From Actinocatenispora thailandica (GTDB lineage Bacteria; Actinomycetota; Actinomycetes; Mycobacteriales; Micromonosporaceae), in NCBI RefSeq assembly GCF_016865425.1, contig NZ_AP023355.1:5950198-6014197 (forward strand): a DNA stretch of 64,000 nucleotides. Reading direction: 5' to 3'. This document shows, in pieces, positions 36,085 through 44,645 of this stretch (the stretch's first letter is position 1; each line of letters starts with the position of its first letter). A program made the translations under genes and the position numbers. A model generated the notes under the pieces. It worked only from the letters and a program-made list of their open reading frames with translations. It ran no database searches and was not told where the DNA came from.

Positions 36085-36257
36085 CCGCACATAGCGCTGG
36101 GGCACCGGCCACGCAGGTGGCGGAGTGGGCGGGGCACAGCGTCGCCGTGCTGGCTCCGCACGTACGCCAAGTGCATCCATGGCCAGGAGGGCATCGCCCG
36201 GCGTCGCATTGCCGAAGGACTACGACAAGAGGACACGGATCAGGACGAGCAAGGCTG
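36085..36257 (+). pseudogene. Relic of a tyrosine recombinase C-terminus
   Basis: Two frames together encode the end of an AICE-type integrase. TQVAEWAGHSVAVL (the GHS box) comes in one frame; after a shift near 36164-36170, YAKCIHGQEGIARRRIAEGLRQED comes in another, with the nucleophile Tyr in YAK, ending at 36257. No upstream catalytic part remains. It is distinct from the intact integrase at 36562, so it comes from an older insertion at or near this site. A strong terminator follows. Confidence 0.7.
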
Positions 36258-36265
36258 ACCATGGC

Positions 36266-36311
36266 GCCCCCGACCCTCGCGCGTGGCGAGGGTCGGGGGC
36301 GTCTTTCTGTG
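36266..36311 (+). terminator. Strong Rho-independent terminator
   Basis: A perfect 15-bp stem (arms 36266-36280 and 36286-36300) with a GCGTG loop, followed by GTCTTTCTGTG. It lies nine bases after the relic integrase stop. Confidence 0.8.
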
Positions 36312-36402
36312 TCCGTGCCAAAGCGGCCGGCTCCCAAAACGCCCCGCGTATTCCCCGCGCCCAGCCGTAGACCGCCGGTCAACGCCGGACACGGCCGGAC
36401 AC

Positions 36403-36442
36403 ACGAGAAAGACCCCTGACCGGCATTGCTGCTGGTCAGGGG
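36403..36442 (-). terminator. Displaced tRNA-Tyr terminator at the left junction
   Basis: Arms 36413-36421 (CCCCTGACC) and 36434-36442 pair perfectly over nine bases; on the minus strand TCTTTCTCG follows. It sits just beyond the left att repeat exactly as the related hairpin at 56369-56401 sits beyond the intact tRNA-Tyr. I infer it is the original chromosomal tRNA-Tyr terminator, now 20 kb away from the gene. Confidence 0.65.
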
Positions 36443-36446
36443 CCTG

Positions 36447-36510
36447 GAAGCCCTGGTGTGGCGGGTACTGGATTCGAACCAGTGTAGGCGTAGCCGACGG
36501 TTTTACAGAC
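36447..36510. repeat. attL: Left attachment site (64-bp direct repeat of the tRNA-Tyr 3' end)
   Basis: These 64 bases are identical to 56404-56467. They include the 3' 52 bases of tRNA-Tyr from the anticodon stem onward (36459-36510). To the right of 36510 the sequence no longer continues the tRNA. Similarity extends left through the terminator hairpin to about 36418 with two mismatches. Confidence 0.92.
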
Positions 36511-36561
36511 AACGCGTGATCTTGGCCGGCAAACCGGCGTCTACCTGCATCAACGGCATCG

Positions 36562-38031
36562 TCAGGCACCCTCGGCGAGGTCGTCTGCCCCTGCCGTGCC
36601 CCCGGCCGGGCGCCTGCCCTCCGCGGTGCCCTCGGCCGCCTGTTCGAGCGCCGCGGTGACGCCCTGGCCGGAGAGCGCCTGGCCGATCCGCTGGTTCATC
36701 AACTCTTCGTCACCGTCGACGCAGTTCGCGTACACCCGGAGCAGCACCTCGACGCTATGCCCGAGCCGGCGGGCGACGCGGGTCGGCGAGACTCCGGCGT
36801 TGAGCCAGAGCGACGCTGCGGCGTGCCGCAGGTCGTACGGACGGCGGGCCAGCGGAGAGGCCACCTGCTCCGCGGTAAACGCTTGCTTCCTGGCCTTCTT
36901 CCACAGCCGGTCGTACACGCTGTCCGAGACCGGGTTGCCCCGCGCGCTGCGGAACAGCCGCCCGTCGGCAGCGACGCCTTCGCGGTCGATGTGCTCGCGG
37001 AGCAGCGCGACCAGCTCCGGCGGGGCCGGTACCTCGCGGGTTTCCTTCCGGGGTCGGTGTTTGAGCCCCCGTACCTCGCGCGGACTGCCGTCGTCGGTCC
37101 AGTGGCCGCCGGCCCGCGGTTGCGTCTCGACGTAGGTGACCCTCCCCCAGCCGGTTGCCGGAAGCCGGCAGTCGGACCGCTTCAGGTACGCGACCTCGGA
37201 CGGACGCGCGCCGGTGTAGTAGATGCAGGCGTAGAACGCGAGCAGCCGCAGGCCCGGCTTGCCGAGCGAGCGCACGCCGTCGAGGATCTTCGCCACCTGG
37301 TCCGGGTTGGCCACGGTGCGCCGGTCGACGGCCGAGGCGACCTGCGGCGCCTTCCAGTCGATCTTGTCGATCGGGTTTGCCGAAAGCTGTTCCCGCTCGA
37401 CCGCGTACCCGAGCGCGTTGTAGAAGACGGCGCGTTTCCGGGCGACCGTCGTTGCGGCTGCGGCCTTCCCGTCGAGCCGTACCGCGCACGCGTCGAGAGC
37501 CCGCCGTACCGTCGCTGCGTTGGCCAGCGCGTCGAGCGGCAGGGAAGCCCGCACCAGCCAGTCGAGCGCCTTCGCCTCCGGCGCCGGTACCTCTTCGTCC
37601 CACCGTCGCGGGTTGAGCCCGTAGAGGTAGAGCGCGCGACGGAGCACCGCGGCCGAGGGGCGGCCCTTCACCTGCTTCGTCAGTACCGGCGTGATCACCA
37701 CCAGCGCTTCCACCATCGAGCGCCGGGTCTTCGCAGCCGCGCGCGGCCACTTCATCGACACGTAGTCGCGGGCGTGCTCGTACCAGGTCGCCATGTTCAG
37801 GGTGCGCGCCTCGGTCACCGGCCGGCCGGTCTCCGTGTCGAACGGCTCGCCGGCGTTGGCCGCGTGCACCAGGCGGGCGCGGTCGGAGTTCGCGAGCGCC
37901 TTCGTCCGGTAGTACAGCTCGAACGGTTGGCCGCCGACCTTCCACCGCAGCCGGTACGGCTTCGACCGCCGGACGCCGCCGGAGTCCTTGCGCTTCCAGA
38001 CGTCGGAGATCTGGACGTCATAGCTGTTCAC
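36562..38031 (-). CDS. int: AICE tyrosine integrase
   Basis: A 489-residue phage-type integrase. It has the N-terminal core-binding region (MATWYEHARDYVSMKWPRAAAKTRRSM) and a C-terminal catalytic domain with Arg in TGARPSEVAYL, the RRPYDLRHAAAS box, RLGHSVEVLLRVYANCVDG holding His and the nucleophile Tyr, and a disordered tail. The GTG start at 38029-38031 overlaps the xis stop (GTGA). Its 3' end is 51 bases from attL, the usual place. Confidence 0.95.
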   Translation of the reverse strand: MNSYDVQISDVWKRKDSGGVRRSKPYRLRWKVGGQPFELYYRTKALANSDRARLVHAANAGEPFDTETGRPVTEARTLNMATWYEHARDYVSMKWPRAAAKTRRSMVEALVVITPVLTKQVKGRPSAAVLRRALYLYGLNPRRWDEEVPAPEAKALDWLVRASLPLDALANAATVRRALDACAVRLDGKAAAATTVARKRAVFYNALGYAVEREQLSANPIDKIDWKAPQVASAVDRRTVANPDQVAKILDGVRSLGKPGLRLLAFYACIYYTGARPSEVAYLKRSDCRLPATGWGRVTYVETQPRAGGHWTDDGSPREVRGLKHRPRKETREVPAPPELVALLREHIDREGVAADGRLFRSARGNPVSDSVYDRLWKKARKQAFTAEQVASPLARRPYDLRHAAASLWLNAGVSPTRVARRLGHSVEVLLRVYANCVDGDEELMNQRIGQALSGQGVTAALEQAAEGTAEGRRPAGGTAGADDLAEGA

Positions 38032-38237
38032 GCGGCCTCCTCCCGGTCCGCGAGCCAGGCGTCGAGCACGCTGCGACGAATGCGGAGTTCGCCGTTCGGG
38101 AGCCGGGTCGCGCGAGGACCCGTACCGGTCTGGCGCCAGTAGTAGACCGTCGACCGCGAGACCCGCAGCTCCGCCGCGATCTGGCCGATGCTCAACCACT
38201 CATCCTTGATCAACACGCTGTTTCCCCCAGGTCTCAT
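38028..38237 (-). CDS. xis: Excisionase / MerR-like DNA-binding protein
   Basis: A 69-residue protein with a helix-turn-helix of the excisionase type (WLSIGQIAAELRVSRSTVYYWRQTGTGPRATRLPNGELRIRRSVLDAWLADREE). The ATG (38235-38237) overlaps the repSA stop (ATGA) and its stop overlaps int, so repSA-xis-int are translated in series, as in pSAM2. Confidence 0.9.
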   Translation of the reverse strand: MRPGGNSVLIKDEWLSIGQIAAELRVSRSTVYYWRQTGTGPRATRLPNGELRIRRSVLDAWLADREEAA

Positions 38238-40020
38238 GCCGCTTGGTTCGGAGTTGCCGAAAGAAGGCGCAGCCGTTCCATGGCCGCGTCGCGCTGCGCC
38301 TTCCACTGCTGCCGTTCGGCGATCTTGCGCAGGAAATGAACGTGCGCCGGCGGCACGTCGGGGTCGTCCCGGGACGCCAACGCGTACTCGTACCGGTCGA
38401 GTGCCGGCCCGTCGGTGTCGTCCGCCTGGCCCTGCTCGTCGGTTGCCGAAAGGGCGAGGAGCGCCTTCACCCACGCCTTCCTGTCGGCGCGGTGGTCAGC
38501 GAGGGTCTTGTTCGACCACTGCCGAGAGACCAGGACGCGCCGACCGGTGAAGCCGAGCGTGCGCCGCTGATGCACCTTGCCCTTGCACCGCCCGGCCGCG
38601 CGGTCGCTTTTGCGTTCTTCGGCTGGATGCCGTAGAGCAGCCAGTTCGGGCAGGTCGGCGAGCACGGCAACACCTGCAGCTCGACCGCAAGCCGTGCCAT
38701 GTGCTCTTCCTGCGCCCGCGAGTCCGGCGAGACGGCGTCGGTGATGTCTTTGGCGATGTACTTGGTGATGTAGCGGATGGTCTTCTCGGCGCTCTCGGAG
38801 CCGCCGCGGACGCCCTTGACGTTGACGGTGCCGAGCCGGGCCACGTGGACAGGCTCAGCGTCGGGGTCGTCGTCGATCGCGTCCAGCGCCTCATCCCAGG
38901 TCGGCAGTGCTGCCCCGGTGTCCGGGTCGCGGTACGTCTTCTCGGTCGCGTCCCAGGTCGGCAGAGGGCCGTCCGGGTCGTACACGAGCCGGTCATGCGC
39001 CGGCCACCACACCTGGTGATAGGTAGCCGCCGCCACCTGCCGGACCAGCTTGCGTGGTAGCGCGCCCCGGATCGCGAAGTGCCCGTGCGGAGCCAGCCTC
39101 TTCTGCATTTCGGTCGATCCGGCGTACTGCACGTTCCAGCCGACCGCGCGGCGCAGGTTCTGCCAGAAGCGGTCGAGCACCTTGGCGAAATGGATGCAGT
39201 CCAGCGCCGCGGCCCGGTAGTCGTACGAGTCGGGGTCGACGGGGGTACCGAGGCGCGGGTCATGCTGGCCGTGCAGCTCCCCGCACTCGCAGGTCTGCAC
39301 CCGGCCGCGCCGGTGGTAGGCCGAGTGGATCGGACCGTAGGAGCCGAGGGTGAGCGTCAGGAACATCGAGTCCCGGTGCTCCCGCCCGTCCGACCCGATG
39401 TGCGGATGCGGGATCGTGCGGTTCGCGACGGGCAGCCGGGGCAGGTCGGGTGCGTCCTGCCGCCGTTTGGTCGACCGCTTCCGCGCCGGAGCCGACTCCT
39501 GCCCGTCGGTGCCGTCCTTCCTGCCGCCCGGCAGCACCGAGCCGCGGATACCGGCCGCGGTGATCTGCTCGTCCACCTGGTCGATCTCGGCGTCCAGCTC
39601 GGCGACCTGCTCCCATTCGGCCGCCATGACGACCGAGGTCCGGGCGAACTCCAGGACGGCCCGGTACTCCACCAACTCCCGTTGCTCGTCGGTCGGAGCG
39701 TCCGGGGTGGTGACCGGTTCCTCGGTCAGGTGCCAGCCCTCGCGGATCTGCTGCATCCGCAGCCGCCGGTTGGCCTCCGCGCACGGTTCACACTTCGCCG
39801 CCGACGTGGCGCCGCACGGCACGGAGATCAGCTCCGTCTCGCCGGTGGCGGTGTTGGTGCGACGCAGCCATACCGGCTTGACGCACACCCCGAACTGCTT
39901 CGCCAGCTCCGCGGCAACGTCCTTCGCGATCGGCTGCAACAACCGAGCCGCCCGTGAGCCCGGACGTGGTTGGTAGTCCTGGCCGAGTCCAGGCAACTTA
40001 AGCGCTGTCGTTTCGGTCAT
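38234..40020 (-). pseudogene. repSA: RepSA-like replication initiator, frameshifted near its C-terminus
   Basis: The first ~470 codons encode an AICE rolling-circle initiator: a Cys cluster (CGATSAAKCEPCAEANRRL), the HUH-like LAPHGHFAIRGA, and YITKYIAKDI with the probable catalytic Tyr region. After GIQPKNAK the frame drifts to a premature end at 38467. The other frame from the same spot gives the expected AGRCKGKVHQRRTLGFTGRRVLVSRQWSNKTL and ends at 38234, overlapping xis. The shift is at the A4 run (complement of 38608-38611); one more A restores a ~595-residue protein. It may be a real lesion, a base-calling error, or less likely -1 frameshifting on A-AAA-G. Confidence 0.88.
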
Positions 40021-40061
40021 GCCGTTGTCCTGTTCGCCGAGCGGGTGACACGATCACGGGC

Positions 40062-40376
40062 GTGGAGACGCCGGAGCATCCAGAGCCGCATATCGAGCCG
40101 TTCACGAACGTCGTCCGCGGTGAAGCCGACGGGCCGCATCGATGCCCGTGCTGCGGATACGTCACGTTGACTGAGCGCGGAATGTTTGAGATCTGCTCGG
40201 TCTGCTTCTGGGAGGACGACGGGCAGGACGACCATGACGCCGATCTGGTACGCGGTGGACCGAACAAACGGCTGAGTCTGACCGATGCGCGCCGTAACTT
40301 CGCCGCCTTCGGCGCATGCGACCAGCGATGCCGCAAGTTCGTGCGCGATCCGCTGCCTTCCGAGCGGCCCGCCTAG
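40062..40376 (+). CDS. CPCC-type cysteine-rich protein
   Basis: A 104-residue protein with the CPCC domain: HRCPCCGYVTLTERGMFEICSVCFWEDDGQDD, whose Cys pairs probably bind zinc. It then has the LSLTDARRNFAAFGACD motif usual for the family, often found near toxin-immunity or mobile genes. The start is GTG at 40062. It is the only rightward gene in the element core, divergent from repSA with a 41-base gap. Function unknown. Confidence 0.8.
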   Translation: METPEHPEPHIEPFTNVVRGEADGPHRCPCCGYVTLTERGMFEICSVCFWEDDGQDDHDADLVRGGPNKRLSLTDARRNFAAFGACDQRCRKFVRDPLPSERPA

Positions 40377-40411
40377 CCCAGCAGCCACGGCAGCCCGTCG
40401 AACACTGGTAC

Positions 40412-41119
40412 TCATCGGCGGATCACCACCGGGCGACCGTTGACCCGACCCGCCACGACCGGCGCGGACGGGACGATCGGACGAGGCGCTACCGGCGCTG
40501 GCGCCGATAGCGCCTGGCCGTGTTGTGGTTGATGCGGTGGTTCACTCGTCGTCGGGACCGTTGGGACCGGCTGTGCCAGGTCGGCATCTCCCTGGCGTGG
40601 GTCGGTGTGTTCTTCACGATCGCGCGCGCCGTCTTCCACCAGGCTGTGGCGGTCCCCGCGGTGGTCGCCGGCGTCGGCGTGATCTGGACGGCCGGGTGCA
40701 TCATGGCGGGACGCCGGTTCTGTCGCCGGCGTGCCGTGCGGCAGCCCGGAGAACACCAGCTTGACGAGCAGCATGAACGCTACCGCTGGTAGCGCGGCCA
40801 GCCCCTTCGACGTGAGTGAGTCACCGGCCTGGGAGACCTGCGCACCCAGCGAGAGCAGCCCGGACGCGACGAGCAGCGTCACCGGGTAGGTGATCGAACC
40901 ACCCGCCCGGCGCTTGCGGCGAATCTCCAACAGCGCACAGGTCGGCATCAGCTCGGAAGCGACGGCATTCGCCCAGCCGAACCAGTCGGCCGTCCCGTGC
41001 GGGAGCGCCTGCATCGTCCAGTCGTGCATGTGGGTGAAGCTCGCGGCGCCCGCCATCACCCCGATACCGGCCAGGATGCCGACGCGCGCGACGCTCTCCA
41101 CCTGCTCTCCCGTAGGCAT
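40412..41119 (-). CDS. SpdB/DUF2637-like membrane protein
   Basis: A 235-residue protein with about four membrane helices in the first 125 residues (RVGILAGIGVMAGAASFTHMHDWTMQ; WFGWANAVASELMPTCALLEIRRKRR) and a Pro/His/Asp-rich tail. This DUF2637 pattern is found in the spread (Spd) proteins of AICEs and Streptomyces plasmids, thought to help intramycelial spread. It follows the small gene at 41129 closely on the same strand. Confidence 0.8.
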   Translation of the reverse strand: MPTGEQVESVARVGILAGIGVMAGAASFTHMHDWTMQALPHGTADWFGWANAVASELMPTCALLEIRRKRRAGGSITYPVTLLVASGLLSLGAQVSQAGDSLTSKGLAALPAVAFMLLVKLVFSGLPHGTPATEPASRHDAPGRPDHADAGDHRGDRHSLVEDGARDREEHTDPRQGDADLAQPVPTVPTTSEPPHQPQHGQALSAPAPVAPRPIVPSAPVVAGRVNGRPVVIRR

Positions 41120-41128
41120 GTGCGTCCC

Positions 41129-41392
41129 TTACTTGGTTGTCGGGGTGACGGTGCGAGCGACGAACGGCGGCGGATCACCGGTGAAGTCGACGGCCTCGGC
41201 GAGGAGCTTCAGGACCGCCCACGCCTCCGGGAGCGTCAGCGGCATCCGCCGATGCCCGGACCCCACCGCGAGCCAGATCCGGGCATCGGTCTCGTTCGCG
41301 TCGAGGCGAACGGTCACCGCCGTGCCCTTCGTCCGTACATCCGGAACGCGCAGCCGCCACAGCCGGGCGGCCCACATGTCGGCGGCGGTCAC
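41129..41392 (-). CDS. Small conserved AICE protein
   Basis: An 87-residue protein. Its start overlaps the traSA stop by four bases (41389-41392), which supports it as a real gene. The sequence (WRLRVPDVRTKGTAVTVRLD ... LTLPEAWAVLKLLAEAVDF) has no domain I know. It is probably part of the transfer module. Confidence 0.7.
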   Translation of the reverse strand: MTAADMWAARLWRLRVPDVRTKGTAVTVRLDANETDARIWLAVGSGHRRMPLTLPEAWAVLKLLAEAVDFTGDPPPFVARTVTPTTK

Positions 41393-42987
41393 TGCTCGGC
41401 CCTCAGCTTGTCCAGCAGCCCCGCCGGCATGACGGTGGTGCGTCGACCGGCCGAGGTCTGCGCCGGTACCGTTGGCCGGCTCGTCGACGCTTCCTGGTCG
41501 ACGGAACCCGAGCGGTACGCGTTCGGGCAGGCGAACCGCGCGTTCATGTCCCGGATGTGCTCGTCGGTGACGTGGGTGAACCGCACCCGCACCGGTTCGG
41601 GCCGCTGGTCGAGCACCATGTAGCCGACGCCGGGCAGGCTGGCCGGGATCTGGTCCGCCAGCGCACCCCGCTTGCGTGCGCCGGCACCGAGCACCATGTC
41701 GACCTGCTGGTCTTCGGTCATCCGCAGCCCGATGCGGGTGGGGAACAGGTCGCGGAACTTGACGACCTCCTTGCGCGGGTCCTGCACCGCAGCGATCACG
41801 TGCACGCCCAGCGCCCGGCCCTGCGACAGGAGCATTGCCAACGCCGACTCGATTCGCGCCCGGAGATCCTTGTCCGTCAGGTACGCCGTCAGCGCGGCCA
41901 GCTCGTCAACGAGCACGACGATCGTCGGGTCCTGCGGAGTCGGGGTGTGCTGGCGAACGGCGCCGGCCAACCGGTTCTGCCGCTCGCGCATGACGTCGAC
42001 GGCCTGGTCCAGGACGCCGGCCATCTCGGTCAGCGACGAGTACGCAAAACGGGCGAACATCCGCTGCCCCATCGCCAGCTCCATCCCACCCTTCGGGTCG
42101 ATGGCCCACACCTGCACGAGGCCACTGCGGATCCCGCCGGCCAACGCCCGCATGATCGACCAGATCACCGAGCCCTTCCCGGCACCGGTGGCGCCCGCGA
42201 TCAGGACGTGCGTCTGCGCCAGTACCAGGTGCAGCGGCGCGTTGTCCTCTCGGAGCCCGACGGGCAGCCGCGCCAGGTCCGGCGCGCTGGCGATCCGGTC
42301 CGACGCGATCGCAGGCACGACGTACGCGAGCAGGTCACCGCGGACGAACACCAGCGTCATCTCGGTCGGACGATCGCGGCCGTACTTGCGGCGCTCCCAC
42401 CACGCCACGACGGCGCCGAGCCGCCCGGAGTGCACGCGCGGCGAGACGTTGACCCGGCCGGAGAACACCCGGCACAGCCGCGTACCGAACGAGTACGCCA
42501 GCTCGGCCGACTTGCCGGTGTAGTGCTCCGGCGTCTGCCCACGCAGCATCCGCAGCCGCACCACATCACCGGCGACGGACGAGGCGACCGAGAGGACGCG
42601 CGGCCAGTACTGCTCCGACCCGTGTGCGAACGACAGCCCGCACGCGCGCATCGTCGGTTCCCAACCGCGCCGGTACAGCCACCACCGGCGCCACCGCGAC
42701 GCGAACGGCCAGCGGACCCAGCGGTCGAACGACTCGCGATGCCCGACCCGCCAGCCAGACAGTGCGGCGGCCACCAGGACGAGCAGGATCGGCACGGTCT
42801 TCCACCCGGCGTTGAAGCCCAACCAGGCGAGCAGGAACGCCGGTCCGGTCACCCGCCAGTACCGGAACACGAACCGCACAGCGCGGAACACGCACCGGAT
42901 GATGAGACCGATCAGCAGCGCCCACCGAGGCAGCGCGAACACCGACGACTGCAGCCGCACCAACTGCGGCTCACGACGCCCCGCCAT
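41389..42987 (-). CDS. traSA: FtsK/SpoIIIE-like DNA translocase (TraSA/TraB type)
   Basis: A 532-residue conjugation motor. Two N-terminal membrane helices (WALLIGLIIRCVFRAVRFVF; LLAWLGFNAGWKTVPILLVLVAAAL) precede the ATPase core, with Walker A GATGAGKGS, Walker B TIVVLVDELAAL and the motif QGRALGVHVIAAVQDPRKEVV. A C-terminal tail probably contacts DNA. In AICEs one such hexameric pump moves double-stranded DNA to the recipient. The ATG 42985-42987 overlaps the previous stop (TGATG); an upstream start at 43032 is possible. Confidence 0.93.
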   Translation of the reverse strand: MAGRREPQLVRLQSSVFALPRWALLIGLIIRCVFRAVRFVFRYWRVTGPAFLLAWLGFNAGWKTVPILLVLVAAALSGWRVGHRESFDRWVRWPFASRWRRWWLYRRGWEPTMRACGLSFAHGSEQYWPRVLSVASSVAGDVVRLRMLRGQTPEHYTGKSAELAYSFGTRLCRVFSGRVNVSPRVHSGRLGAVVAWWERRKYGRDRPTEMTLVFVRGDLLAYVVPAIASDRIASAPDLARLPVGLREDNAPLHLVLAQTHVLIAGATGAGKGSVIWSIMRALAGGIRSGLVQVWAIDPKGGMELAMGQRMFARFAYSSLTEMAGVLDQAVDVMRERQNRLAGAVRQHTPTPQDPTIVVLVDELAALTAYLTDKDLRARIESALAMLLSQGRALGVHVIAAVQDPRKEVVKFRDLFPTRIGLRMTEDQQVDMVLGAGARKRGALADQIPASLPGVGYMVLDQRPEPVRVRFTHVTDEHIRDMNARFACPNAYRSGSVDQEASTSRPTVPAQTSAGRRTTVMPAGLLDKLRAEQ

Positions 42988-43235
42988 CACCGACCACCAC
43001 CCATCACCGGACGCAGCCGGTAGTCCGGGCAACGTTCGGGGTATCCCAGCTCGTCGAAGTGCTTACGGGGCGACGAGCAGAACGGGCACGGGCCAACGTC
43101 GCTGCCGCCGTCCGCGATGCCGCACGAACCAACGAGGCCGAACCTGGTCGAGAACACCGCGATCGCCTGACGACCACACGTGCACAGCTCACCGGGCAGC
43201 GCATCGCGAGAGCCGTCGTCCGTGGGGCCGTTCAT
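42987..43235 (-). CDS. Small Cys-rich AICE protein
   Basis: An 82-residue protein with three Cys-based pairs (CTCG, CPFC and CPDY, with a lone SCG), suggesting a zinc-ribbon-like fold. It overlaps the upstream gene by four bases and traSA by one, so it is translated with them. No known domain beyond the Cys pattern. Confidence 0.7.
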   Translation of the reverse strand: MNGPTDDGSRDALPGELCTCGRQAIAVFSTRFGLVGSCGIADGGSDVGPCPFCSSPRKHFDELGYPERCPDYRLRPVMGGGR

Positions 43236-43627
43236 CGGGCACCCCCAGCGCTCGCGAACGCCGGCACGACCGGGAACAACGTCGACTGAACCGCACAAGT
43301 AGAACCACGGCCGCTCGGCGTGTTGTTCGATGTCTTGCGCCGCAACGGGTTTCGTTCCGGCTTCGTTGGGATGCTGAAGACCATCGTGGGCAACCACGTT
43401 CCGCGGCCCAGCGCGGCAGGCACGTCGATCGGACGCGACACCAGCTCCGCCAGCTGGACGGGGTCCAGGTGCCGGTACCGGCAGATCGTTCGGGCCAGCG
43501 CCGCAGCGGCACCGGCGATCTCGACGAGCGCGGCCACCCGATCGGCGTCCGACGCCGACGAACAGTACGCGGCTCGCACCTCGGCCAGCCCAGGGCAGGC
43601 CAAACTCACCACATCGTGGCGTGACAT
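43232..43627 (-). CDS. Conserved AICE protein of unknown function
   Basis: A 131-residue protein, MSRHDVVSLACPG at its start. It has a helical N-terminal half (ADRVAALVEIAGAAAALARTICRY) and a low-complexity C-terminal half. A GGAGGAAACC ribosome-binding site precedes the ATG. First gene of the transfer unit, 94 bases after pra. Confidence 0.65.
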   Translation of the reverse strand: MSRHDVVSLACPGLAEVRAAYCSSASDADRVAALVEIAGAAAALARTICRYRHLDPVQLAELVSRPIDVPAALGRGTWLPTMVFSIPTKPERNPLRRKTSNNTPSGRGSTCAVQSTLFPVVPAFASAGGAR

Positions 43628-43720
43628 GCTGGTTTCCTCCTGAAACGTGAAGCGGTCAGGAGAAGCGCGGGACGGTCAGCCGGCAAGCAGGGCCGTCCCG
43701 CGCCCCTCATCGGGGAAGAC

Positions 43721-44170
43721 TCAGGCGACCTGTTCCGGCATCGCGACGCGCGCCGGCTCGCAGATGCCGGTGGCGCGAAACGAGTACGTCTGCTGCGCCC
43801 GGCACCGGTGCGCGCCACCGTCGCGAGGCGCGCGGCACTTCTTGTCGTCGACGTACGGCGTGAACTGCAAACCTTCGAACGCGACCACCGGCGGGTAGCC
43901 GGGGATCTTGGAGGCCGGCGGCACCGGCTGCTGCTCGGCCAGCACCTTGACCTTGACCTGCGCGTTACGGCCGAACCGCGACGCCTCCGGGTCGAGGTCC
44001 ATCACCGTGACCGCCCAGACCCGCTGGCCGGTCTGCTTGTCGCGCGCCTGGTCGTCGCCCTGGCCGCGCTTGTCGAAGTCGGTCTCCGCCTGCACGCCGA
44101 GGAACAGCGCGCCGTTCGGAAACGCTGCATCGGACGGGATCTCCACCCGGATGCCCATCGGGATAGCCAC
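43721..44170 (-). CDS. pra: Pra-like activator of replication, integration and excision
   Basis: A 149-residue protein of the AICE Pra family. The conserved parts are VAIPMGIRVEIPSDAAFPNGALFLG, RDKQTGQRVWAVTVMDLDPEA and the YSFRATGI ending. In pSAM2, Pra switches on the repSA-xis-int operon. I start at the GTG 44168-44170, with a GGAGG upstream; the frame continues further but into the operator region. Two palindromic TATGCA sites lie 54-96 bases upstream. Confidence 0.85.
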   Translation of the reverse strand: MAIPMGIRVEIPSDAAFPNGALFLGVQAETDFDKRGQGDDQARDKQTGQRVWAVTVMDLDPEASRFGRNAQVKVKVLAEQQPVPPASKIPGYPPVVAFEGLQFTPYVDDKKCRAPRDGGAHRCRAQQTYSFRATGICEPARVAMPEQVA

Positions 44171-44223
44171 TCTGTGCACCTCCGCCTCGGCCGGGACGTG
44201 CCCGGCACCGATCATGTCCGCGC

Positions 44224-44266
44224 TATGCACTACTGCATAACGAGCTCCAGTATGCACATGTGCATA
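44224..44266. promoter_or_regulatory. Pair of palindromic operators upstream of pra
   Basis: TATGCA, four bases, TGCATA occurs at 44224-44239 and again at 44251-44266, where it is a perfect 16-base palindrome. Centres are 27 bases apart, so two dimers could bind near the same DNA face. A third, one-mismatch copy lies at 46304-46319. In pSAM2 the GntR-type repressor KorSA binds an inverted repeat before pra; I see no GntR gene in this element. Confidence 0.75.
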
Positions 44267-44366
44267 GAGGATCGGCAACCAAGCAAGGCACCTTTTTCGC
44301 CCGACGGGCACACGAAGCCGCCCCGTGCCTGGTCAGACACGGGGCGGGCGGTACGGCAGATTTCGG

Positions 44367-44645
44367 CTACCGGGGTCCGACGACGATGATCAGGCCCATC
44401 CGGCGGGCCGAGACGGTACGGAGGAGCCGGCGCCGTTGCCGCTCGTCCAGCTCCCAGCCGGTCAGCAGGAGCCAGGCGGCATCGTCGACCGAGCGGCCGG
44501 CGGCCAGGTCCACGCTGGACGCCTGTACCGGCGCGGTCAGCAGCAGCCGGAACGGGCTGGCGGTGAACTCCGGCGACGCCTCCCGCCCGAGGTAGACGAG
44601 TTGTCCCGGCCGCGGGATCGCGCCGGCAATGACCTCAGCAGCCAC
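44367..44645 (-). CDS. Small conserved AICE protein
   Basis: A 92-residue protein with the segment PGQLVYLGREASPEFTASPFRLLL and a charged C-terminal half. The GTG start (44643-44645) overlaps the end of the GGDEF-like gene by 11 bases. Unknown function. A short fragment of a close relative sits outside the element at 32069-32107. Confidence 0.7.
   Translation of the reverse strand: MAAEVIAGAIPRPGQLVYLGREASPEFTASPFRLLLTAPVQASSVDLAAGRSVDDAAWLLLTGWELDERQRRRLLRTVSARRMGLIIVVGPR

Noticed and set aside
36459-36510. A second functional tRNA-Tyr gene at the left junction
   Set aside because: Only the 3' part from the anticodon stem onward is present; the bases beyond 36510 cannot form the 5' half.
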